Origin: Astropecten irregularis
Lineage: Eukaryota; Echinodermata; Asteroidea; Paxillosida; Astropectinidae
Reading direction: 5' to 3'
Length of the DNA stretch: 64,000 bases
Assembly: GCA_963971285.1 (NCBI GenBank)
Contig: OZ020263.1
Location: 3,348,001 to 3,412,000 of the forward strand
Part shown: in pieces, positions 55,345-64,000 of the stretch
How the letters are laid out: each line of letters starts with the position of its first letter
How positions within the stretch are numbered: position 1 is the first letter of the stretch
Notes under the pieces: model-generated
Seen by the model: the letters and a program-made list of their open reading frames with translations, nothing else
Databases searched by the model: none
What the model was told of the DNA's origin: nothing
Program-made: the position numbers and the translations under genes

Positions 55345-55790
55345 ATATCTCATATGCTGAGCGTATTTTTCGCGCGCTTCCTGAATTGACAAAATTGGCG
55401 CGAAAACTTCTTCCCTTTTCCTTCTTCTTCCTCTTCTTTTCCTTTCAAACGAGTAGCGTTGTCATTTGTCGATCATCAGAGCAATCGTTGAAGATGAAAT
55501 GAACAGAACTTTAAACAAATCACAAAATGCTGAGCGTATTTTTCGCGCGCTTCCAGAATTGACTGACAAAATTGGCGCGAAAACTTCTTCCTTTAATAGT
55601 CCTTCTTCTCATTCTTCTTTTCTTTTCAAACGAGTAGCGTTTTCAATCATCAGAGCAACCGTTGCAGATGAAATTAACAGAATCAGAATCTTAAACCAAT
55701 CACAAAATGCTGAGCGTATTTTTCGCGCGCTTCCCGAATTGACTGACAAAATTGGCGCGAAAAAACTTCTTTCCTTTTCTTCTCATTCCT
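55345..55790. repeat. Tandem ~175 bp repeat with E2F-like sites
   Basis: Two and a half units start at about 55356, 55529 and 55709 (spacing 173 and 180). Each unit has GCTGAGCGTATTTTTCGCGC and, about 30 bases on, TTGGCGCGAAAA. The sites TTTTCGCGC and TTGGCGCGAAAA fit the E2F consensus and are conserved in every unit. CTTC-rich and CAAACGAGTAGCGTT segments fill the rest. Confidence 0.85.
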
Positions 55791-56197
55791 TGGTAACACA
55801 TTCGTAATTGGGCCGACGCCACGAGTGTCCAAAGCTACTATCATTGAGGATATCCGAAGTGGGTATGCGTCACGTAGCTTACTCACCCTTCTACCAAATG
55901 GAGCCTGGATCAATTGATTATCTCCCCCGTACAAATCAGCCTAATTGTGGGCCGGTAGATGTCCTTGCATTGTCATTTGCTTCTCGTAATTTCTTCCCCC
56001 TCCCCTTTTCGTCTTATTCGTCGTTTTTCCTTAGTGGAAAAAAAATGTATTTTCTATATTTCGAAGATGTTTTCTTTTTAATTTGTCGACTACTTACTAT
56101 CCTATGAATGAATTTTGATTTTAGGGATTTTTTTCTTTCTTTTTCGATCTTTAAAATTGTGTGAATTTGACAGTTTGCTTTTGGTTTTTATATACGG
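55791..56197. other. Unannotated stretch
   Basis: Nothing recognised. Confidence 0.4.
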
Positions 56198-56380
56198 AGC
56201 CTGGTGTTTTGATCCTATAGCGGGATCTTTCTGACATCGAGTGCAAAATCGTTTTCATTTAGAGAAAGATTCCCTCGTGGGTAGAAACTAGCAGGTCTCT
56301 AAACCCAAGCATTGTAGTTATTTCAGGTCCGTATTTCAAAATGATGATCGGTTTTGCAGTTTGTACTAAAATTAAGCGGA
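56198..56380. repeat. Family H repeat, foldback copy
   Basis: GATCCTATAGCGGGATC and, 45 bases later, a decayed inverse (AAAGATTCCCTCGTGGGTAG) are followed by AACTAGCAGGTCTC and CCAAGCATTGTAGTTATTTC. The order matches other family H copies, but divergence is high. Confidence 0.5.
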
Positions 56381-56656
56381 AATATCTAGGTGAAGATATA
56401 TAATCATAGAGATTTTCTAATACTCTTTCGCAACCATGCATAGAGTGCATTGACTATGGTCATAAAGTACGTTTGACAATATTTTCGCAGTTCTATAATT
56501 ACCTGTGACTTATCGTATTACATAAATACGAACCAATATAATTATATTATTATTGTGAAATTAAACCCAGTTGAACTGATTGATTTTTTAATTATTCCTA
56601 TAAAAGGCTTAATGCCTGTATTGTTGATTAATTTCCCTTTGCCTTTACCTTCACCA

Positions 56657-56897
56657 GGGGCCAATTTCATAAAACTGTTAAGCACAAAAATTTGCTTAGC
56701 ACAAAAATGTCTCGCCCAATAAAACGAACCGCCATTGGATATTCCATTTGATATTCATGGTCAGCGAACAACAGCCAAAGAACAATCACAAGTGATACAC
56801 AACATGTGAACATTTGGTTGTTAACCCTGTTTTTATTAAGACAGAAATGTCATGCTTAGCAAATTGTTGTGCTTAACAGTTTTATGAAATTGGCCCC
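56657..56897 (+). mobile_element. MITE-D, full length
   Basis: Nearly perfect ends GGGGCCAATTTCATAAAACT and AGTTTTATGAAATTGGCCCC, followed inward by GTTAAGCACAAAAATTTGCT and its inverse. The best-preserved MITE-D in the window. Confidence 0.92.
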
Positions 56898-56944
56898 AGT
56901 ACACCAATCATTGTGTTTACTGTAGCCAGATCTTCGAATCTTTT

Positions 56945-57283
56945 GGATTGGAAACGCTCACAGCGCTTAATATTGAGTTCCTTAGCACATATTGTCCCTA
57001 TAGTCATTGGTATTAAATCATTAACATTCCTGAAACCATCTCAACTCCCTGGGAGCAACAGCCTATAGGCTGCTGTATAAGGCGCACAAATGCTAATCAA
57101 ACCACAAAGCCATCTCTAGTATCCATTTACTCCTGGGTGAAGAGGAGCAATATGTGACAAAGCATCTTGCCCAAGGATGCAAGCACCATTAGCCCATGGC
57201 TGGATTCGAACCCACAATCTGTAGATTGACCACAAGAACCTATAGGTACGTCACGCCAGAGCACTAGGCCAAGGCACCTCCTA
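56945..57283 (-). mobile_element. SINE-1, reverse copy
   Basis: On the minus strand it carries A box TGGCCTAGTG, B box GGGTTCGAATCC (57202-57213 in reverse), CCTTGGGCAAGATGCTTTGT and GTTGAGATGGTTTCAGGAAT. The 3' end is AAGCGCTGTGAGCG. It aligns over its length with 27801-28152, with scattered substitutions. Confidence 0.85.
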
Positions 57284-58459
57284 TAACCTTCATTACCCCT
57301 CAAATAACAATTGATTTTGCCGAATTTGATAATGATTCAAGTAACTTAAGAAGAACACAACTTAAAGTACATACTCGAGAAGATCGATATAGTTTTGAAA
57401 TCTGCCAGGTCTGTATGCTCCTAAACCAGGTACTGAATAATCTAGAACAGGCATTAATGAGCTGACGTGTGTCTAGTCATATTGGTCATGCAGCTGGCCT
57501 AGTCAACCAACGACCCCCACCCCCTATATTCAGCTCTCCCCCACCCACCCTCCCACCCCTCACCTCACCAGTTGTATTTATACTTACACTTAAAAAGTCT
57601 AATCTCTCCCAAAGCCCCGTGAGATCACGCGGGATTAGCAAAACAAACCCACCCATTATGTTCACTTACAACTTCCCCAGTGATGCATCTGCAACATAGC
57701 GGTGTCTCATCTTTCCTTCCAGCCAAAAAAAAAAAAATTCAAACAAGAAAAAAAAAATTTAAACAGTCACCTATAGACCATCCCAATACAAGCTTGTTCA
57801 AAAAGAGCGAGAGAGAAAGCTACAGTAGTATCATGTGCGGTTTGATGTCTGTGGATTTTTTTTTTCTCCTCACAAGGCTTATCAAACATTTTCGGGAACT
57901 ACGGAATTAAGAGAACCTGTCAGATTCAGTCATTATCTCCCTCGGTCACGTTGACATAGAGGAATGACTCTGCATAGTAAGGGGAAAGCAACTGTCACTA
58001 ACCATTACAGACCCCCTCTTAAAAAGACTCCACCAATTGGTGTGCTCCTATATACAGTTTTCAAACAGTTTGACATCATAACGAAGCGAAGGCTATATGC
58101 GAAATTGTGATGGTGTTTTTTGTTTAAGTTGCGATTAAGCAGTATGTAGTCTTGGCTAAAGGGGTTTGAAATCTATGAAATTAGTATAAGCGCATCTTTT
58201 CTATGGCAAATATTGATAATTCATAATAAAATTATAGCCCGGCTGGTTCCACCTCTAGACTGGTCCCCGTCTCATTTTAACGAGTCTGTATTATCTGTCA
58301 CTGTCCACGTTTGTTTTCAAGCAATGCATTCGTTGGTGTCCAAATCACATTACTATAATTTGAAACAACTTTCTCAACTTTTCAGACGCTTTACATCAAC
58401 ATAATATTTTTTATACACTAATTATGATTAAAATATTTCTATCCAAGTTAAAAAGAAGT
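57284..58459. other. Unannotated stretch
   Basis: A-rich runs at 57724-57758. Nothing else recognised. Confidence 0.4.
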
Positions 58460-58590
58460 AAGCCTTCGATGAAGATCCTGCTGGGATCGAAACATTAGTC
58501 CCTCCTAATTCCAAGCATTTTATAAATTTCAGGTCATTATTTTTTGCGGATAAGTAGTTTGCAGCACAGTTTATTACTTTTCTAAAAAAG
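58460..58590 (+). repeat. Family H repeat copy
   Basis: TTCGATGAA, hairpin GATCC-TGCTG-GGATC, GAAACATTAGTCC, then CTCCTAATTCCAAGCATTTT, AAATTTCAGGTCATTATTTT and GCAGCACAGTTTATTAC. The hairpin followed by GAAAC parallels family C, but a full CTGANGA core is not present. Confidence 0.7.
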
Positions 58591-58641
58591 AAGAAAAAAC
58601 GCGATAGAATTGACAAGCAAGTGGACAAATCTGAGTGTATC

Positions 58642-59011
58642 TTAAGGGTAATATTATACTTTGTTTTTTTTGTCAAAGAAATACAGATTCATGGGCAAAG
58701 ATATCAAGGAAGATATAGTAATAGTAATCTGTGAAAATTTCAGTCCCATACGGTGCCCACGTTTTGAGAAAAATTGAGTAAATTCCCACAGTATTTTCTC
58801 CCACAAGTCTATCTCTCTTTTTGATCTTTTAAAAGACCAAATTAATAATTTTGATCACTGGTTTTACTCTTTCCTGGATAAATACAGCATTTCAGGCAGA
58901 AACATTTTAACGGTACGTTTCTACCATCACCATCTTCATACCCTGTAAGATATAGGTAAATCTGTGAATATTTCTGTTTGTGTATGCTACCAAAGTATGA
59001 TATTACATTTA
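58642..59011 (+). mobile_element. MITE-A, full length
   Basis: Forward copy with ends CTTAAGGGTAATATTATACT and AAGTATGATATTACATTTA, slightly decayed. Body segments are as in other copies. The palindrome is GATCTTTTAAAAGACC. Confidence 0.9.
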
Positions 59012-59999
59012 GGGAGTTATTTGTTTCTTGTATTTTGTTTTAATGCTATTCACTCAAGTATTATGGCCGGCCGTATCGGACAAAGTCATCGTAGTTTATA
59101 CGTGGACTTTATAAGAGCTTGTATATTACCTGGGCCGTCCATTGCGTGCCCCAGAAGTTCACGGGACCACCAATGCTTTATTATCAGCATCCGGGGTTGA
59201 GGGAAAGGGGGGGGGGGGTACCTACGCAAGAAGCTTGTCACCCCTGTCTGCACTTTATAGACCCTGACATCAACACATGCTACTGTCTGTATAGCCAATA
59301 TGGGTGTAACCCCTTTACACTCTGATCTACAACTCTGAGAAACAATGCATCACCGAACGGTATAGGTAATATAGCATGTGATATAAAGAGGAGTATAGAA
59401 AAAAAAGGGCGGGTCACCAACTCAATTCCAAGGCAACCAATTGTTGATTAATAGCAAGTCCGGACCCCCCATCAACCCCACCCTTGAAAGAGAGAGAGAG
59501 AGAGGGGAAAGAAGAAGAAGTAGAAAGAAAAACTAGCCATCGTCACCGGTCGATTAGGAGTGACACGTGAAGGCAGCGACCAGCCCCGTTTGCATTTTAC
59601 TCCACGGCTTAATTTGCAGTGATCACGGAGGGCACCCTTCTTGTTCGCCCGATCACCACTTGGCGTTACGCGGGATTTCCTGAATACCGAAGCTGCAGGG
59701 CACGGATAGCTAGCTTCTCCCCCAAGGCGAGAGAGAGCTAGAGGGGCCAGTGACACTTCAGGCATTGCATCGCACGGAGGTCGTAAGCAACGGACGTGAA
59801 GCACAACTTCCTCTCTCTATACCCTGTAACTTGGCTGCACTTGACGGGCTACTTGAAGGCACGACGTTTGGCTTCTGACCGACGCGTTCCTGTGTTCTTC
59901 CATGCGATTGGTGGAAAGTTCTCACATGCCAACAACCCATAGCTACCCGTGTGAAATCTCTATAGCGCTTTTAAGAACCATGCGTCTGGTCTCATAGCC
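59012..59999. other. Unannotated stretch upstream of TATA-like site
   Basis: A G run at 59205 and a GA repeat at 59488-59503. 59540-59760 is GC-richer, covered by a 110-codon minus frame without a recognisable domain. It could be the proximal upstream region of the putative exon at 60000. Confidence 0.35.
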
Positions 60000-60153
60000 T
60001 ATAAAGCGCTCTCGACTGGCTTATACTAGTGTCAACTCGTGTTCTTGGAGTTAAATCACTAGCCAACTGAGACTTGTATTAGGAGAGAGTATAGATCCTA
60101 TTTACTCCTTCGATCTTCTACTTCATCGGTTTCTCTCTAAGGCAGTGATACAG
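60000..60153 (+). promoter_or_regulatory. Possible TATA promoter and 5' non-coding exon
   Basis: TATAAAG at 60000 is followed about 30 bases later by an initiator-like GTCAACT. A consensus splice donor, ACAG then GTAAGT, has its GT at 60154. The ~120 bases between lack an ATG-initiated frame of note. The spacing of TATA, start and donor is what a short 5' untranslated exon would show, with coding exons beyond or to the right of the window. No acceptor or coding exon was found downstream to prove it. Confidence 0.3.
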
Positions 60154-60584
60154 GTAAGTTCTGTGAGTGTCAATAATTTAAAAAACATAACGTCATGCTC
60201 TTTTACTGTTGTTTATCATTCTGATAACTTTTCTTGCAATTTGTAACACAGATGTTATATTCTTTAACCATTTGAGTATCCAGTTATGTAATCCCTGAAA
60301 TTTATGTACAGGCTTCTATAAATTTAAATCGATGCGCAGGAAACAATGGAATATCATCAATGCATTTTTAATCTCAATTTACCATTCTCAGATTGTAATT
60401 CGATTTTGTTTCTTTTGCGAAAGAATGAAGCAAATTTGAATGTGATACATGTATAGTTGGTTTTCTTCCGAGGATGTTGATATTTATTCATTTGTTTGTG
60501 TTTCATTTGTATTTTGTATGGTTTTCTTTTTGTGCGGGGGGAGGGTGTCTGCTTAAATTTGTTTTGACTTATGACCTCTCTCCA
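60154..60584. other. Unannotated AT-rich stretch
   Basis: Would be the start of an intron if the donor at 60154 is real. Nothing else seen. Confidence 0.35.
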
Positions 60585-60872
60585 ACCGTTTTCGAATAGT
60601 TTTTCAATAGTTTTCCAACAGTTTTTCAAAAGTTTTCCAACAGTTTTACAACAGTTTTCCAACAGTTTTTCAAAAGTTTTCCAACAGTTTTACAACAGTT
60701 TTCCAACAGTTTTTCAATAGTTTTCCGACAGTTTTTCAACAGTTTTCGAACATTTTCCCAACAGTTTCTCAACAGGTTTCGAACAGTTTCCCAACAGCTT
60801 TCAAACAGTTTTCGAACAGTTTCCCAATAGTTTCCCAACAGTTTCTCAACAGTTCTCGAACAGTTTTCAACC
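60585..60872. repeat. 11 bp minisatellite (CAGTTTTCCAA)
   Basis: About 26 units of CAGTTTTCCAA/CAGTTTTTCAA with substitutions. Three units make 33 bases, so the minus strand keeps an open frame with an 11-residue period (ENCxKTVGKLL-like). Low complexity and lack of flanking coding signals argue against a gene. Confidence 0.93.
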
Positions 60873-62034
60873 TGTATTAAGGTGCCTCGTTTGCTGCGTA
60901 CATGCGTCGCGAGAAAAGTGCATGAACCTCCAGTTGCAGCCTTTCTCAACAATAAGTTAAATTAGGGAACAAGGACAGGTCTGACAAAAGTACACCTTAG
61001 CGGCGACGTGAAGATCGCAAACCAACCATGATATTAAATATCCTGTACAGATATTGGCCAGTTCCGTGTCCACGCCTTCATTTTTCAGCGTGAGCCTTCA
61101 AGTTCCTTTAGTTCACGGATTGATGTGTGTATAGGTATATCGTTACTGTATAGCATGCTGGGTTGTGAAATCGGTATAATGGGAGGCCGGCTTGCGATAT
61201 TTCACCGCGAGGGACTCGAGAAGTATAGGCCCCTAGTCAGATTTCACAGTGAATCTTCGGTCAACGTTTCGGCCGTTATACTCCATCTATCTTTGGAGGA
61301 GCGGGGAGGGGGGATTCACGACCTAAGATGCACATGGGTCTTCCCGCAAGAACTGCGATGGTAAACTCCTGTCCTTTTCGTAACTATGAACATAAATTGC
61401 TGACCAAACTATGGTAAATTAACACAAAGCAATACCGCTATTCCGTTATTATTTTGCAGTTCTTCCGTATAAAGGTTAAGATCAAACAAAAAACACCCAA
61501 ACATGTAAAAATGAATAATCAGAAAGAAAATGGCGCCAAGCACTTATCAATTTTATCACCATGTTCGTCGTAATAATTATTGTGTATATAGAATTCAGGT
61601 TAAAATTCTCCTACAAACGAGCGTTCTTAATACCACATAATGTCCGGCGTGATAATATGAACAAATATCACATTGGAGGGACATTGTCATAAAATTATTG
61701 TGGAAATTGGTATCAGTCTTATACTGTTTACAGGCCTAATATCCAGGGTTTGTTGTGCGAAACAGTTCGCAAATGATGTGGTACTTCTAATTTTGATTAA
61801 CTTGTATATAATGTATGTATTTATGTATGTATGAATATATAATATGCTAACCTTCAAATTGTCTTTACTGATTTCAAAATGAAATCAACTTATCATGGCG
61901 TTTATGAATGTGTACCTCAACGGAAAATCTAACAGTTATGACTTGAAATAATCCTCTTTGCCTTAAGAAGGGAATCAAATCGATGTAGATGACCATAATC
62001 CGAATAAATCCACCCATTTGTTTTATTTTTTGGA
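60873..62034. other. Unannotated stretch
   Basis: AT-rich with TATG-type repeats at 61812-61845. Nothing else recognised. Confidence 0.4.
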
Positions 62035-62225
62035 ATTAGAAGGGCCTGATGCGTTTCGATCCTAGCAGGATCTTTATCGAAGTCTAAATAGCTGCTAAAT
62101 AGGCCTTTGGCCTTCGTTAAAGATCCTGCTAGGATCGAAATGTGTCAGGTCCTCCTAACTCCAAGCATTTTATACATTTTAGATCATTATTTTGGCTTAC
62201 TGGCGGTTAGCAGCAGTTTATTACT
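62035..62225. repeat. Family H inverted dimer
   Basis: Left arm AGGGCCTGATGCGTTTCGAT then CCTAGCAGGATCTTTATCGA. Right arm AAAGATCCTGCTAGGATCGA then AATGTGTCAGGTCCT, its inverse. The family tail CTCCTAACTCCAAGCATTTT and GCAGCAGTTTATTACTTGTA follows. The head-to-head layout repeats that of family C. Confidence 0.75.
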
Positions 62226-63555
62226 TGTATTCATTTGTTTTAGTGTTGGACGCAAAATGTATACGGCGTTAGGTTGGCCTAAATATTTATGTTAGGGTCA
62301 AGTTTTCGCTTTTGCTTAAAAGGCTTTTGTGGGATAAAGGGTGAATCTATACGACCAGCGGGAGCTTTTTATTTTTCAGCAAAGCCTTCGTTTTTTGAGG
62401 GCAGCCCAGACCCCCCCCCCCTCTCTCTCTCTCTTTGCTGAGTCTAATCTTTCTAAGACATCTATCTCTCATGGCCTCATCGTCCGTCGAGCCAGGAGGA
62501 AGCAGAAATACAGTTCCCCGGTTATCTCAGACAGTCCATGCACTGAGAAGCAAACTTTGGATCTTCCACATGGCTCCAAGCTCTCAGAGAGGGAGAGAGA
62601 GCCCCCACCCCCTACATCACCCCTCTCTCTTACCCTTATACACCCCTCCGAACATGTGTCGCTCTCTGTCAAAGCACTTCCCGACTCAACCCATGAAATG
62701 GTTCGCATCGCGGCAAATTTCCGGGGCTGATGGAGGCTGGGACGCGATGCCACAGGTGCAGGGGGGAGTAACACTCCACCAAGTGAAGACATACATGTCT
62801 TGGGTTGGGTTTGAAGAGTCTTGTGCTATCATTTTTCTTTTTTCTTTTTTTTCTTTATTCCTTTCAGTCGAGCGATTCTTTTTTTTTTGGTCTCACCATT
62901 TAGAGTTCGCCTTTTGTTTCTGCCAACATTTTAAAATGTCAGACTATAATTATAGAAAGGGCAGGAGGTAGCCTACTTGTGGCTTGAACGTTTTCAATGC
63001 ATCACATCTAAGCTAAGCTAAGCAAAAACATAAGACAACTTGTAAAAGTAACTTGTAAAAGTTACTTATATGAAACAAAAAACCTAATACCAAAACAAGA
63101 AAATTAACTGTGTTTGATTTTTTTTTTTCAATTCGATTCAATCCTCCTTTTACGCTTTTGGGCACAATTTCGGCTTTCTCAAATTTATCCTTTTCAAGAA
63201 ACGGTAAAACAAAACTAAACAATGGAGTACATTGTTTGATTCAGTTTTGAAGTAAATACTTTGTTTTGAACGAAATAGCTAAGATGATAACTGGAATTAG
63301 TGCCGAGGAAACTAACTCGTCGTAAGTGTAAATCGTAAGCTATGACTTCGCAGTGGAAAGCAGAACAATACGAATCCATAAGATTGGAATACAGCTCTTA
63401 CGATAGAAATCATGAGTTCGTATCGGCATTCAAACTGTAGACTGATAAACAAAGGAAACGATACGATTGTGATTAAAAAAAGCCACAATTGGGAAGCCAT
63501 GTACAAAACGAATGGAGCTGCTTCCCAAAAGTTAAATTCGTGGACATACATAAAA
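62226..63555. other. Unannotated stretch
   Basis: A C13/TC repeat at 62410-62434. Overlapping frames of 129 and 178 codons (+) at 62341-62971 span CT-rich DNA and are unrecognised. The far end (from about 63500) approaches a MITE-A copy whose left terminus is not recognisable. Confidence 0.4.
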
Positions 63556-63852
63556 GATACAATTAGAGTCATCTGTGAACATTTCAGTCCCATACGTTGC
63601 CCACTTTTTGAGAAAACAGTGAAAAACAGCCACAGTATTTCTTAAGCCTTTTCTCTTTTATTTTTTATCTTTAAAAGTTCAAAATTAGTTTGGGTCACTG
63701 GTTTCACTCTTTTTCTGGATAAATACAGCATTTCAGACAGAAATATTTTAACGGCATGTTTCTAGCATCGCCAGTTTTATACCCTGTAAGTTATAGGTAT
63801 ATAAATATGTGAAGATTTCTGTTTCGGTATACTACCAAAGTATGATAGTACC
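63556..63852 (+). mobile_element. MITE-A, left end lost
   Basis: Body from GTCATCTGTGAACATTTCAG through GCCCACTTTTTGAGAAAACA to the end CCAAAGTATGATAGTACCG. Bases upstream of 63556 do not match the family terminus. Confidence 0.85.
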
Positions 63853-64000
63853 GTTTTTTTTTAGTCCATAACAAAAAAGGAACAATATTGGGCCGGCCGG
63901 CCGGGGCCAACAATTGCAGGCGTTTGTTTTACACATGTGCAACAAATTCACACACACAAGTGGGAATTAGCTGTTGTGTTTTGTTTGTTTGTTTATTTGT
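63853..64000. other. Window end, unannotated
   Basis: Contains the palindromic GGCCGGCCGGCCGG at about 63891 and GTTT repeats at the edge. Confidence 0.4.

Overview
This window looks like gene-poor, non-coding nuclear DNA from an animal. I found no open reading frame I can defend as an intact protein-coding gene. The longest frames are short, low in complexity, or lie over tandem repeats and an assembly gap. No bacterial or phage genes, rRNA, standard tRNA or CRISPR array was seen. The many small foldback transposons, tRNA-derived SINEs, frequent TAGGCCTA strings, CAG/CAA tracts and CCAAT/E2F-like/CTCF-like motifs suggest a marine invertebrate deuterostome, possibly an echinoderm. That assignment is an impression from sequence style and was not tested.

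The window is a mosaic of unique AT-rich DNA and dispersed repeats. (a) MITE-A, a ~365 bp element ending in TTAAAGGTARTATCATACTT, has about ten full or partial copies: 1, 346, 3208, 19158, 21762, 24406, 28967, 52941, 58642 and 63556. (b) Foldback or TIR elements of eight other families occur: 1925-2356; 3622-3860; MITE-B at 7543, 40705 and 44659; MITE-D at 12357, 53102 and 56657; 16936-17307; 34916-35244; 37861-37983; and an 880 bp hAT-type element at 50742-51621 with a perfect 8 bp target duplication. (c) Two tRNA-derived SINE families are present: SINE-1 at 27801 (+) and 56945 (-), and SINE-2 at 11148 with a shared tail at 4054. (d) One decayed non-LTR retrotransposon reverse-transcriptase C-terminus lies at 5775-6130 (-). 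(e) Tandem arrays include two GTGYY pentamer blocks at 36 and 37 kb, a 9 bp CAGCAACAG array at 49.3 kb, an 11 bp array at 60.6 kb, a 16 bp array at 9.3 kb, a GGCTGGTTG-type array at 26.2 kb, and a ~175 bp unit repeated at 55.4 kb with paired E2F-like sites.

The most interesting signal is a dispersed family carrying a compact hammerhead-ribozyme-like core at 4533, 22446, 30757, 43236 (minus strand) and 53228, with a remnant at 54713. The best copies have a stem I pair GGTCTC/GAGACC, the core CTGANGA, a stem II hairpin GACYAG/CTRGTC, then GAAA and a CGTT junction whose ACGT would give a two-base-pair stem III only between two molecules. Two loci are head-to-head inverted dimers. Hammerhead motifs of this minimal type are known from Penelope-like retroelements, so these may be terminal fragments of such elements. 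A related family with a GATCC/GGATC hairpin is at 25101, 56198, 58460 and 62035.

Possible regulatory islands are a CCAAT/E2F-like cluster (1150-1510), an E2F-like cluster (6973-7206), a CTCF-like/CRE/CCAAT cluster (38001-38190), and a TATA box followed by a consensus splice donor (60000-60153), which could be a 5' untranslated exon of a gene continuing to the right. A 200-base run of N (7652-7851) marks a scaffold gap next to a MITE-B copy.
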